DNA from: Pseudomonadota bacterium | GTDB lineage: Bacteria; Desulfobacterota; Anaeroferrophillalia; Anaeroferrophillales; Tharpellaceae | Assembly: GCA_030641485.1 (NCBI GenBank) | Contig: DAOWHJ010000032.1 | Span: forward strand, 1 to 25,911 | DNA: 25,911 nucleotides | Reading direction: 5' to 3' | Shown: piece by piece, positions 13,527-21,175 of the stretch | Layout of the letters: each line of letters opens with the position of its first letter | Numbering within the stretch: the stretch's first letter is position 1 | Notes under the pieces: generated by a model | Told to the model about the DNA's origin: nothing | The model's database searches: none | What the model saw: the letters and a program-made list of their open reading frames with translations, nothing else | Made by a program: the position numbers and the translations under genes

Positions 13527-14732
13527 ATGCTACATGGAAAAGAGATCCTGCTTGGGGTCACCGGCGGCATTGCCGCCTATAAATCAGTCCTGCTTTTAAG
13601 AGAACTTACCAAACATGGTGCTAATGTCAACGTCATAATGACCAAAAGTGCAACTGAATTCGTTGGCCCTTTAACCTTTCAAACCCTCTCCGGGAATCCG
13701 GTCACCACTGATATTTTCACCCTTTTTGACTCCGCTGAAATCGGCCATGTCTCCTTAGCCAGTCGCGCCGATCTATTGGTTATTGCTCCCGCAACCGCCA
13801 ATATTATCGGTAAAATTGCCAACGGTATTGCCGACGATTTCCTGAGCACAATGGTGATGGCAACCCGGGTTCCAGTTCTTTTCGCCCCAGCCATGAACAC
13901 TAACATGTGGGCAAGCTTGGTAGTCCAGAAAAATATCACCAACTTAAAAGATATGAATTACCACTTTATGGAGCCGGCGGAGGGTGAGCTTGCCTGCGGG
14001 GTGATTGGACGCGGGAAGCTTGCTGATATCGATGCCATCATGGATGAAGTCAAAGCTCTTTTGAGCCCGGACGACCTTAAAGGTGAAAAAATTCTGATTA
14101 GCGCTGGCCCGACTGAAGAGGCAATTGATCCGGCTCGTTGCCTGACAAACCGCTCATCCGGAAAAATGGGCTACAATCTTGCCGCAGTCGCCAGACGGCG
14201 CGGAGCCGAAGTGATTTTAGTTGCTGGCCCATCTGCAGAACTTGAAACCTGGGGCATAAAAGTGATTAATTGTAAAACCGCAATTGAGATGGCAAATGCC
14301 ATTGATGAAAATTTAGACGGGGTCACCTCAGTTATCATGGCGGCGGCGGTCGCCGATTTCAGACCGGCTGAACAGGCTGCTGAAAAAATCAAACGTGAAG
14401 GCAACTACTGCCTTGAATTAGAGCCTAACCCAGATATTTTAGCCGGACTCGGCAAACGCCAAGACAAACCCTTTCTCGTCGGATTTGCCGCTGAAACCAA
14501 CAAGTTACTTGATCACGCCCAAGCTAAAATAAAACGTAAGAACCTTGATATGATTGTCGCCAACGATGTTACAGCCCCAGGAGCGGGATTCGGGGTAGAC
14601 ACTAATATCATAAAAATCATCGACCGGGACGGCCAGATAACTGATTTTCCCTTGATGAGTAAAGAAAAAGTTGCTGGGGTTATCCTCGACCACCTAATTG
14701 AGACCAAAAAACAACGACGCCTTCGGGGTTAA
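13527..14732 (+). CDS. coaBC: Bifunctional phosphopantothenoylcysteine decarboxylase / phosphopantothenate-cysteine ligase
   Basis: Carries out two consecutive steps of coenzyme A synthesis. The CoaC flavoprotein domain (about 1-185) has ILLGVTGGIAAYKS, the catalytic His74 in EIGHVSLA, FAPAMNTNMW with Asn124, and ACGVIGRGKLAD with the active Cys157, matching H75, N125 and C158 of E. coli. The CoaB ligase domain follows: ISAGPTEEAIDPARCLTNRS, SGKMGYNLA, AVADFRPAE, KIKREG with the ligase Lys, and GFAAETN. Length 401 aa is normal. The ribosome-binding site is weak. The uracil-DNA glycosylase gene follows after 16 bp on the same strand. Confidence 0.97.
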   Translation: MLHGKEILLGVTGGIAAYKSVLLLRELTKHGANVNVIMTKSATEFVGPLTFQTLSGNPVTTDIFTLFDSAEIGHVSLASRADLLVIAPATANIIGKIANGIADDFLSTMVMATRVPVLFAPAMNTNMWASLVVQKNITNLKDMNYHFMEPAEGELACGVIGRGKLADIDAIMDEVKALLSPDDLKGEKILISAGPTEEAIDPARCLTNRSSGKMGYNLAAVARRRGAEVILVAGPSAELETWGIKVINCKTAIEMANAIDENLDGVTSVIMAAAVADFRPAEQAAEKIKREGNYCLELEPNPDILAGLGKRQDKPFLVGFAAETNKLLDHAQAKIKRKNLDMIVANDVTAPGAGFGVDTNIIKIIDRDGQITDFPLMSKEKVAGVILDHLIETKKQRRLRG

Positions 14733-14748
14733 GGGATAATTCGACAAC

Positions 14749-15420
14749 ATGGCTGAAATCTATGACGACCTAATCCAGCTTAAAGCCCACCTTGAGCGTC
14801 AGCGCGAGCTGAAAAATTCAGGGGTACTTATAGAGAAACATAACCCTGAAAATGCGTTAGCCAGCATCTTGCAAGAGTTAGAGAACTGTCAACGTTGTGA
14901 CTTAGGCAAAACCCGTAATAATCTGGTTTTTGGTAAAGGTAACCCAAATGCTGAACTTATGTTTATCGGCGAAGCTCCTGGTGGAGATGAGGATCTTAAG
15001 GGTGAGCCTTTTGTTGGACGAGCCGGTCAACTTTTAGGTAAAATCATCGGAGCAATGGGAAAAACCCGGGACCAGATCTATATCGCCAATATACTAAAAT
15101 GTCGCCCTCCGGAGAATCGCAACCCCAAACCTACCGAAATAAGCGTCTGCTCACCATTCCTAAAACGCCAGATCGAGGCAATTCAGCCCAAGGTTATCTG
15201 CGCCCTGGGAACTTTTGCCGCCCAGACCATGCTTAACACCGACACCACAATTGGTAGGTTACGCGGCCGGCCGCACCCCTTTAACGATACTTGCGTACTG
15301 GTACCAACTTACCACCCCGCCTACCTCCTGCGCAGCCCGAGTAAAAAAAAGGAAGTCTGGGACGACATGCAGATGATCATGAAACTTTTAGACTGGAAAA
15401 CCCCGGCCAAATCGGCCTAA
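14749..15420 (+). CDS. Family-4 uracil-DNA glycosylase (4Fe-4S)
   Basis: Removes uracil from DNA, starting base-excision repair. The protein is 223 aa. The iron-sulfur cysteines are Cys47 and Cys50 (ENCQRCDLG), Cys118 (ILKCRPPENRNP) and Cys134 (SVCSPFL), which is the family-4 spacing. The catalytic motif is MFIGEAPGGDED (Gly74-Glu75-Ala-Pro), and the DNA-binding loop is YHPAYLLRSP (His189). About 35 charged N-terminal residues precede the domain. It follows coaBC closely and is probably co-transcribed. It is convergent with the next toxin gene, only 14 bp away. Family 5 is less likely given the GEAPG motif. Confidence 0.93.
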   Translation: MAEIYDDLIQLKAHLERQRELKNSGVLIEKHNPENALASILQELENCQRCDLGKTRNNLVFGKGNPNAELMFIGEAPGGDEDLKGEPFVGRAGQLLGKIIGAMGKTRDQIYIANILKCRPPENRNPKPTEISVCSPFLKRQIEAIQPKVICALGTFAAQTMLNTDTTIGRLRGRPHPFNDTCVLVPTYHPAYLLRSPSKKKEVWDDMQMIMKLLDWKTPAKSA

Positions 15421-15434
15421 TTCAAATCTGAAAT

Positions 15435-15821
15435 CTACCAGATGACATTGTCATAATAGTCTGAGATTGTTTTATCAGAGGTTATAATAGGCAGTTTTTT
15501 CAACATGGCAGTTGCAACAATTGTTCGATCCGCCGGATCTCTATGACTCCAGTCAAGGGCGAGATTTTTCAACCAGATATCCTCATCAACCGGAATAATT
15601 TCTATAGTACCCAGTCTTCGTAACCGACTAACAAAGTTTTCAATTTTCGTATTTATATCAAGCTTTCCATTCTTGATCTTAAGTCCGATCTCCCATATCG
15701 AGATCGCAGAAATGTAGGCGCCGGTCCGGGGAATTTTCTCACACTCCAGTTTTGCTCTGGCAGAAAGTTTTTTATCATCAAGACTATACCAAAGCAATGC
15801 ACAAGTATCGAGAACGAGCAT
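15435..15821 (-). CDS. vapC: VapC-type PIN-domain toxin
   Basis: The protein is 128 aa starting MLVLDTCALLWYSLDD. The four acidic PIN positions are visible: Asp5, Glu in SAISIWEIGLK, Asp in HRDPADRTIVATA, and Asp in PIITSDKTI. An Mg-dependent endoribonuclease is expected. I chose ATG 15821 because it overlaps the antitoxin stop in a TAATG arrangement and has GGAG 8 bases upstream; an upstream start at 15836 would add five residues. The gene is convergent with the uracil-DNA glycosylase gene. This toxin belongs to a different PIN subgroup from the one at 1825, so they are not recent copies. Confidence 0.92.
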   Translation of the reverse strand: MLVLDTCALLWYSLDDKKLSARAKLECEKIPRTGAYISAISIWEIGLKIKNGKLDINTKIENFVSRLRRLGTIEIIPVDEDIWLKNLALDWSHRDPADRTIVATAMLKKLPIITSDKTISDYYDNVIW

Positions 15822-16054
15822 TATATTTCTCCCCATTCATCAGCAGTGGGAGTATTGATATCTTCAAAATAGTTGACTTTCCCACGCAAGCCATGAAAAG
15901 CCTCCTCCACAGTTAACATCGGCTGCCTAATCGGTACAATCTTCAAAACCGGCTTACGATGATCAGTAACAATCAACTCTTGGCCAGTTTCTTCAACTTG
16001 GCGAAAATATTTCAACATTTGCGCTTTCAATACGCCTTTAGATACAGTATTCAA
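15821..16054 (-). CDS. Phd/YefM-family antitoxin with TTG start
   Basis: The protein is 77 aa. NTVSKGVLKAQMLKYFRQVE, ELIVTDHRKPVLKIVPI and a C-terminal EEAFHGLRGKVNYFEDINTP match the Phd-type antitoxins that pair with PIN toxins. The reading frame is open to 16147, but the upstream part resembles no antitoxin. A strong GGGGAGGG lies 6 bases before TTG 16054, so I take that TTG as the start; it also places the protein start exactly at the conserved domain. It overlaps vapC by one base (TAATG). Autoregulation through the palindrome at 16142-16159 is likely. Confidence 0.85.
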   Translation of the reverse strand: MNTVSKGVLKAQMLKYFRQVEETGQELIVTDHRKPVLKIVPIRQPMLTVEEAFHGLRGKVNYFEDINTPTADEWGEI

Positions 16055-16141
16055 ACTGGAACCCTCCCCTGAAAAAACATCATCACAATCAATAACCATG
16101 GTCACAACTATAGTCATATATTTAACATAGCAAAACAAAAT

Positions 16142-16159
16142 GGTCAAGTATATTTGACC
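16142..16159 (-). promoter_or_regulatory. Operator palindrome/-35 region of the Phd-VapC module
   Basis: GGTCAA-6-TTGACC (16142-16147 and 16154-16159) is a perfect 6-bp inverted repeat. Read on the minus strand its inner half supplies a -35-like TTGACC, with AT-rich TAAATA about 17 bases further on. The site is about 90 bp before the TTG start, a normal place for TA autoregulation. Confidence 0.55.
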
Positions 16160-16483
16160 GACTCGTAAAAGTACTAGGATGGCTATTCACCCACAGTGTT
16201 CCATAACGGTGGCTTCATGCGTCTTAACAACAATCATCAATTGTTGTTAAGTGTCGACAAAGTTAGAAAGTTATTTACTCTTTTGCCCTTTGCTCAAACC
16301 AAATAATAACCATCTATGACAACAACCCCGATTGAAATACGGATTCCAATTCCAGCAGCTATACGAATTATCATTTGTAATCACTGCTGTCCGAAGGTTG
16401 CAATTATCTTTCCGGACAGCAGTGTTAGTTTTAATTGTTTTTACTTCAAGGTTTCAGGGGATGTTTATAACGGTTTGAAAAAA
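16160..16483. other. Gene-free stretch with two perfect 12-bp stem-loops
   Basis: No plausible gene is seen. CTTAACAACAAT (16223-16234) and ATTGTTGTTAAG (16240-16251) form a 12-bp AT-rich stem with a 5-base loop. CACTGCTGTCCG (16381-16392) and CGGACAGCAGTG (16412-16423) form a second 12-bp stem with 19 bases between. The second is followed by a T-rich tract on the plus strand and lies 60 bp past the TonB-receptor stop, so it may be that gene's terminator even though the minus-strand side has no T-run. The first has no obvious role. Confidence 0.5.
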
Positions 16484-18700
16484 TTACCAGCTCAGTTTCA
16501 CGCTGGCCATGATTTCGAATGGAGCGCCGGGGGCTGTAGCCATGGGGCCATCGGGGTCACTGAAGGTGTACCAGTAATCTTTATTTAAGAGGTTAGTTCC
16601 GGTAATCTGAATTGTACTTTGCGACCACCAAGGCGGTTGCCAGGTTAAAGCCATATTGACGAGGCCGTAGTTGCCATCTTTAACGGTATTGCCGTCATCA
16701 TACCAATAGTCACCTTGGTATTGATATTCCCCGCGAATTTTAAGGTGATAAATTGGAAAAACCTGCTCCCAGCCAATCGTACCTGCAAAAGCCGGAACCC
16801 CAGCAACTCGTTTACCAGAGAAATCATAGGTCTGAGCGCGAAATTGATCATAGAATGCATAATCATCCCACTCACTTTTAATCAGCTGTAAGGAAGCGAA
16901 AAGAGCACCCCCCGTAATCACCTTTTCCGCCTGCCATAAAAATTTCCCTTCTAGCCCTAATGACTTTTGTTTTCCGGCGTTAACCTGTTCACCACCACCC
17001 TGCCCCGGCACGACAACCAACAGGTCACGGCGCTGGATGAAATACGCTGACAAATCAAGGCTCATTTCTCGATCTGGTCCAAAAAAACTCTTCAGGCCAA
17101 CTTCATAGGTTTGAGCAATCTCTGGTTCGAGTTTGTTATTACGTGAATTAAATGACCAAAGCGGCCCAAACGCTGGATTATAGCCCTCACCGAAAAGAAT
17201 ATAGGTCATTATTTCAAGCGTTGGTTGCCAACTTAATGAAATAAGAGAACTCAAATGATCATTATCATCGCGAACCGTCTCACCATCCACCGGACCAAAA
17301 CCATTAACCATCGGCTGATAGTCAACTCTACGTTTAAAATAGTCATAGCGGGTTCCCAATTTCAAAAAAATCGTTTCGCTAAGACGAGTCTCCCACTCAC
17401 CATAGATTGCAGCAAATCGACCCTTACTGTCGACATCAAGCAAGCGATCACTGACCCAATCCTCCCGGTTTATCCAGTTCCCGGTGATGGAAGATCGGCG
17501 TTGGGTGTAAAAAAGATCGGCAAAATTAAATTCTCCGGTCCAATCTTCTGTCGTGGTGCCTGAGGTCTGTTCATAACTGAAACCGAACAGAAATCGATTC
17601 TGTTTCAGGTTGACCACAAATTGCTGGTCGAGGTAGCCGGTCCAGTAGTCATAATCGGCTTGAAAACCACTCCAGTTAATCGTGTTGGTCTCAGGGTTAA
17701 ATGGTTGTGGAAATCCGGTTGTAGTTTCCAGGCGCGGATGCCGCAGGTGCAGGGTTGATTGTGAGATGCTTCGTTCATTAAGCTGAATTGCCAACTGGGC
17801 CGTAAGCCCCCAATTATTAACTTTATATTCAGCACCATCGACAGTGTAATTATCACGAGATCCCGACGGCACGGCAATCCGGTTTCCCTGTCGATCAACT
17901 GGAAGTTCACCGGCTAACCCTTGGGTTTGGTTTAAACCGGAAAAAGAGAGTGATAATTCTGCTTTTTCACCTATTTTGAGATCATTCCGCAAAACTAAAC
18001 TATTACGCTGACGCCGGGTATGAGGACGCCAACCACTCTTACTTTCACTAAGCAACGAGATCGCAAAATGATCACAATCTTTTTTGACCGGCAAATCAGC
18101 CTGCAAACTAAAGCGTCTAAAACCGTAACTCCCCAAGGTCAAAGAAGCTTCCCCTGCGGGTTCAAAACCGGGTCGACGAGTAACGTAATTTATGGCACCG
18201 GAGACTGCACCTCGTCCATACAGGGTCGTACTGGTGCCGAGTAAAACCTCAACATGGTCAACAGCAACGTAAGGAATCTGATCAAAATCGACCTCATCAT
18301 TGGGGGTCAAATAGGGAACCCCATCAACCATAATCATGAAAGTATCATTAGATATACGGTTGGGAATGCCGCGCATAGTCACTGAAGGGTTGGTGCCCGA
18401 ATTTATTCTATGTACAGTCACTCCGGCAACCCCCTGGAGTTCACTACCTGGATACCAGGCCCCAAGGCTCTCAAATTCACTGCCGGAAATAATTGAAAGG
18501 CTGGCCGGAACCTCCTCGGCTGCAGGATCAATCCGACTAGCTTTAACCAGCAGAGGTGGAAGTTGCTGCGTTGACAAAAGAGAGTTGTCCAATAAATTCG
18601 AAGTTTCAGACCAGGCAGGGTAACCTTGCAGTCCGTCAGCAGAGAACCAAAGAAGCAAACATATTGCAATTACGGAGGCACGATTTAACCTTGATTTCAT
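16484..18700 (-). CDS. TonB-dependent outer-membrane receptor
   Basis: The protein is about 738 aa. A signal peptide (MKSRLNRASVIAICLLLWFSADG) is followed by a TonB-box-like PLLVKASRI. The plug domain holds SIISGSEFESLG, GVAGVTVHRINSG, VTMRGIPNRISNDTF, MVDGVPYLTP and LGTSTTLYGRGAVSGAINYVTRRPG. Beyond it are about 500 residues of alternating aromatic strands, ending TNLLNKDYWYTFSDPDG and an ASVKLSW C-terminal strand, which fits a 22-strand barrel. It imports a scarce ligand across the outer membrane with energy from TonB/ExbBD. The ligand (iron chelate, cobalamin or other) cannot be read from the sequence. Starts at 18709 or TTG 18718 are also possible; none has a clear ribosome-binding site. 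A small frameshifted membrane protein lies just upstream. No TonB or ABC partner is nearby. Confidence 0.93.
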   Translation of the reverse strand: MKSRLNRASVIAICLLLWFSADGLQGYPAWSETSNLLDNSLLSTQQLPPLLVKASRIDPAAEEVPASLSIISGSEFESLGAWYPGSELQGVAGVTVHRINSGTNPSVTMRGIPNRISNDTFMIMVDGVPYLTPNDEVDFDQIPYVAVDHVEVLLGTSTTLYGRGAVSGAINYVTRRPGFEPAGEASLTLGSYGFRRFSLQADLPVKKDCDHFAISLLSESKSGWRPHTRRQRNSLVLRNDLKIGEKAELSLSFSGLNQTQGLAGELPVDRQGNRIAVPSGSRDNYTVDGAEYKVNNWGLTAQLAIQLNERSISQSTLHLRHPRLETTTGFPQPFNPETNTINWSGFQADYDYWTGYLDQQFVVNLKQNRFLFGFSYEQTSGTTTEDWTGEFNFADLFYTQRRSSITGNWINREDWVSDRLLDVDSKGRFAAIYGEWETRLSETIFLKLGTRYDYFKRRVDYQPMVNGFGPVDGETVRDDNDHLSSLISLSWQPTLEIMTYILFGEGYNPAFGPLWSFNSRNNKLEPEIAQTYEVGLKSFFGPDREMSLDLSAYFIQRRDLLVVVPGQGGGEQVNAGKQKSLGLEGKFLWQAEKVITGGALFASLQLIKSEWDDYAFYDQFRAQTYDFSGKRVAGVPAFAGTIGWEQVFPIYHLKIRGEYQYQGDYWYDDGNTVKDGNYGLVNMALTWQPPWWSQSTIQITGTNLLNKDYWYTFSDPDGPMATAPGAPFEIMASVKLSW

Positions 18701-18724
18701 TGGATACATTTTGGACAAGTAGGA

Positions 18725-19014
18725 TTAACCAACAATCAGAGATGCCGCTTGCAGCACATCCCAAACCCGAACTGCTCCCGAGAACAGCACCACGACAACG
18801 GCCAGACTACGCAAGACCATACCCGCAGGACGACGTTCCTGATAACCAAGCAGAGAGACCAAAGCCAAACCACCTAGCAGACCACCACCGGGGGCAAAGA
18901 ATCGAATTTCGTTTTTCTCTCATTTAGTTTTCCCATAAAAATAACGGCGCAATATCGCGCCATTTTATCGGCGCTACGGAAAACCTCCGTTTTCCGCTTG
19001 ACTTTACTTATCAT
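18725..19014 (-). pseudogene. Small two-helix membrane protein with one frameshift
   Basis: From ATG 19014 (after GGGGGGACTTCT, a possible ribosome-binding site) the frame gives MISKVKRKTEVFRSADKMAR then YCAVIFMGKLNERK. After a run of five A (minus strand, 18916-18912) the membrane-protein text continues in the adjacent frame: NEIRFFAPGGGLLGGLALVS, LLGYQERRPAGMVLRSLAVV, VVLFSGAVRVWDVLQAASLIVG, to TAA 18727-18725. One extra A would join the two parts into about 96 aa. The second frame has no ATG before its first hydrophobic segment. An alternative start is ATG 18923, which also needs a shift. It ends 24 bp before the receptor start, so the two may form an operon. Family not recognised. Pseudogene, sequencing error or programmed shift are all possible. 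Confidence 0.5.
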
Positions 19015-19148
19015 AGAAGTCCCCCCAAGTTCACTAAAATAATCCGATTGTCAATCTCCAGTCATAAATAGTTATTGTAAAAATACAGGCCTTATGACAA
19101 TATAAAATTTACAATTTTTTCATGGAATCGATTTCAACTGGGGGAAGT

Positions 19149-19655
19149 ATGAAATTCATTATTCGCATAACACTTCTTGCTATTCTGGTATCAACAACTT
19201 GTTATGGAGGGGATAAACACAATCATAAAGCAAATGAAAAGGCTGTAGGAGTGGAGGCATTATCCCACGATTTACGTGATTTGCTGTCCCAAGAAATGCG
19301 AGCCCTGCAGAACGGGATGATGTCTATCATCCCCGCATACATTGCTGGAGACTGGACCAAAATCGAGACTACGGCTGAAAAAATAAAAAACAGCTACATA
19401 TTGAAACAAAGCCTTACAGAAAGCCAAGTAAAAGAATTGCATTCAGTATTGCCACAGGCATTTATTAAGGAAGATGAGAGATTCCATTATCTGGCCAGCA
19501 TGCTTGAACATGCCGCAAAAAATAATAAAGCAGAGCTAATAAATTTTTATTTTTCTAAAATGAATGAGTCGTGCGTAAGTTGCCATACTATCTTCGCAAC
19601 TCATAAATTTCCAACATTATCATCAACGGAGGAAAAAGGTGAGCACACGCACTAA
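19149..19655 (+). CDS. Cytochrome c'-like periplasmic haem protein
   Basis: The protein is 168 aa. A signal peptide (MKFIIRITLLAILVSTTCYG) directs export to the periplasm. The mature part is all-helical, as in the cytochrome c'/c556 four-helix bundle: DLRDLLSQEMRALQNGMMSI, then AGDWTKIETTAEKIKNSYIL, and a C-terminal haem-c motif NESCVSCHTIFATHKFP. One CxxCH motif means one haem. The tail is His-rich (GEHTH), as is the start of the mature protein (GGDKHNHK). I chose ATG 19149 behind GGGGGAAG; an upstream ATG at 19122 would put nine residues before the signal peptide. Electron transfer or NO/gas binding is the family's usual role. The zinc-ribbon gene follows after 6 bp. Confidence 0.88.
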   Translation: MKFIIRITLLAILVSTTCYGGDKHNHKANEKAVGVEALSHDLRDLLSQEMRALQNGMMSIIPAYIAGDWTKIETTAEKIKNSYILKQSLTESQVKELHSVLPQAFIKEDERFHYLASMLEHAAKNNKAELINFYFSKMNESCVSCHTIFATHKFPTLSSTEEKGEHTH

Positions 19656-19661
19656 AGAGAG

Positions 19662-19994
19662 ATGGCAATGAAAACATGCCCCTTCTGCGCTGAAGAAATT
19701 CAAAATGACGCTATAAAATGTAAACATTGCAGTGAGTTTCTGGATGCCTCCCACCCTTCACGCTTAGCAGCGGAAAAGATTCAATGGTATTTCCAAAAAT
19801 CCTTTATTATCATCGCAGTTTGCTGTGTAGGGCCTCTGGCGTTGCCCCTGATCTGGTGGCGACCACAAACGACGCGGGCATGGAAGATCGGACTCACAAT
19901 AGGAATCCTAGTTCTCAGTTGGGTCTTGTTCCAAGCCACAATGGAATCCATCAGTACTCTCAAGGAGTATTACAAGCTAATTGATGAACTATGA
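19662..19994 (+). CDS. Zinc-ribbon membrane protein
   Basis: The protein is 110 aa (108 if ATG 19668 is used; ribosome-binding spacing favours the second). The N-terminal zinc ribbon is KTCPFCAEEIQNDAIKCKHC, two CxxC knuckles. Two hydrophobic helices follow: SFIIIAVCCVGPLALPLIWW (about 48-66) and IGLTIGILVLSWVLFQATM (about 76-94), then a charged tail. Small zinc-ribbon proteins of this layout are common and mostly uncharacterised. It is encoded 6 bp after the cytochrome gene, so the two are probably co-transcribed. A regulatory or assembly role is only a guess. Confidence 0.8.
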   Translation: MAMKTCPFCAEEIQNDAIKCKHCSEFLDASHPSRLAAEKIQWYFQKSFIIIAVCCVGPLALPLIWWRPQTTRAWKIGLTIGILVLSWVLFQATMESISTLKEYYKLIDEL

Positions 19995-20064
19995 AATGAC
20001 CGAGTATACGGCCAGGACGGCATATCGGTTTATGCAACTTTAGTTTAGAACTGGAGAGACTATT

Positions 20065-20523
20065 ATGACTAATAACGATATCTTACGCCGTATCTGCTAC
20101 ACCTTCGACTTTACTGATTCAAAAATGATTGCTATATTTGGTTTAGCGGACCATCAGATAACTCGGGGGCAGATCAGTGATTGGTTGAAAAAAGATGATG
20201 ATCCTGCATACCAGGAATGTAACGACTCTCAGTTAGCAATTTTCCTCAATGGATTGATTAACGATAAACGAGGCAAGAAAGAGGGAGCGCAACCCGCATC
20301 CGAGAAGCATTTAACTAACAATATCATTTTCATGAAATTAAAAATAGCATTAAACCTGAAAGCTGATGAGGTATTGGAAATTATGGCTCTGGCTGGTTTG
20401 CGTATAAGTAAGCACGAATTAAGTGCATTTTTCCGTAAAGCAGAGCACAAAAACTACCGTTACTGTCAAGATCAGATTTTACGTAACTTTTTAAAAGGTA
20501 TGCAACTTAAATATAACCCTTGA
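20065..20523 (+). CDS. yehS: YehS-like DUF1456 protein
   Basis: The protein is 152 aa and has two copies of the DUF1456 repeat: MTNNDILRRICYTFDFTDSK with DDDPAYQECNDSQLAIFLNGLI, and NNIIFMKLKIALNLKADEVL with HKNYRYCQDQILRNFLKGMQLKYNP. This is the full two-repeat length seen in E. coli YehS. The molecular function is unknown in the literature I know. Start ATG 20065 has GGAGAG upstream. It stands alone on the plus strand, 70 bp after the zinc-ribbon gene. Confidence 0.92.
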   Translation: MTNNDILRRICYTFDFTDSKMIAIFGLADHQITRGQISDWLKKDDDPAYQECNDSQLAIFLNGLINDKRGKKEGAQPASEKHLTNNIIFMKLKIALNLKADEVLEIMALAGLRISKHELSAFFRKAEHKNYRYCQDQILRNFLKGMQLKYNP

Positions 20524-20693
20524 CCTTTGCAATGAGTTTTCCTTCTCTAGGTAACAGTTACATACAAAAACCGTGAGGGGAAACATGAAACATCGTACCG
20601 GTAAAAGTTTTTTCCTGAGAATAATCTCCCCCACTCTACTCGCCATTCTTAGCGAAAGAACATTCACCAGTAAATAATTGAGAAACGAACCCA
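20524..20693. other. Intergenic stretch with a possible 30-aa ORF
   Basis: A short frame at 20585-20677 begins ATG after GAGGGGAAAC and would encode MKHRTGKSFFLRIISPTLLA, then ILSERTFTSK. The ribosome-binding match is decent, but the product resembles nothing I know, so I do not call it a gene. No terminator for yehS is visible. Confidence 0.3.
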
Positions 20694-20834
20694 ATGGAGG
20701 ATACTACGAACAAAGCACTGTTGGTTATTGATCTACAAAATGACTACTTCCCGAATGGTAGGTTTCCATTGTGGAATACGGATGTGGTACTAAAAACTGG
20801 TGCAATTTACAGAAGTACTGTAAATGATGGCTAA
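20694..20834 (+). pseudogene. Truncated isochorismatase-family hydrolase fragment
   Basis: The translated text KALLVIDLQNDYFPNGRFPLW is the N-terminal signature of cysteine hydrolases of the isochorismatase/nicotinamidase type, including the catalytic Asp of VIDLQNDYF. After NTDVVLKTGAIYRSTVNDG the frame stops at TAA 20832, so only about 46 of the usual 180 or so residues remain and the catalytic Lys and Cys are absent. GGAGG (20696-20700) is correctly spaced for a start at 20706, where the codon is ACG; an ATG there would be normal, suggesting the start has also decayed. An in-frame ATG at 20694 overlaps that ribosome-binding site. Confidence 0.75.
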
Positions 20835-20850
20835 GTGATTCATACTCTTT

Positions 20851-21168
20851 TCATAAGAGCCCGGCTTGTTCTTGAATTCGATTTTTAATAACTTCTTCAA
20901 CGCAATTCATAAAACCTAAAACACATGGAACCTTGAGACTGTAATAGACCTGCTTGCCACGCTTATCATCGGCAACAATACCGGCCTCTTTTAAAACTGA
21001 AAGATGTTTTGAAACGGTTGAGAAATCTGCTCCTATGACCTCAACCAAGTCATTAACACAACATTCACCATGAGCCAGTTTTTCGGTTACCCAGAGCCTT
21101 GTCGGATGAGCTAAAGCTTTGAGAACCTGAGTTTTGGCCTCTAAAAGTCGCATCTCTTCTCTGTTCAT
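20851..21168 (-). CDS. arsR: ArsR-family metalloregulator
   Basis: The protein is 105 aa with a winged helix-turn-helix: VLKALAHPTRLWVTEKLAHG, then ECCVNDLVEVIGADFSTVSKHLSVLKEAGIV (recognition helix) and the wing DKRGKQVYYSLK. The Cys pair in GECCVNDL sits where classical ArsR has its ELCVCDL metal-binding motif, and a further Cys pair occurs at PCVLGFMNC. It is expected to repress the operon until arsenite or another thiophilic metal(loid) binds. It is the last gene of the five-gene operon, 7 bp after the CcdA-like gene. The likely operator is the inverted repeat at 24024-24043 upstream of the first gene. Confidence 0.9.
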   Translation of the reverse strand: MNREEMRLLEAKTQVLKALAHPTRLWVTEKLAHGECCVNDLVEVIGADFSTVSKHLSVLKEAGIVADDKRGKQVYYSLKVPCVLGFMNCVEEVIKNRIQEQAGLL

Positions 21169-21175
21169 AACCTAT

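Noticed and set aside
16321..16588. Plus-strand open frame of 90 codons
   Set aside because: It crosses the stem-loop at 16381-16423 and runs antisense into the TonB-receptor end; no ribosome-binding site or family match.
17255..17563. Plus-strand open frame of 102 codons inside the TonB receptor gene
   Set aside because: Antisense shadow of a well-supported coding region, with low-complexity text and no start signal.
18918..18985. Two small hairpins (CGGAAAAC/GTTTTCCG and GGCGC/GCGCC followed by T-rich DNA) as a minus-strand attenuator
   Set aside because: The T-tract is short and the region reads as the start of the frameshifted membrane protein; evidence is not enough to call an attenuator.
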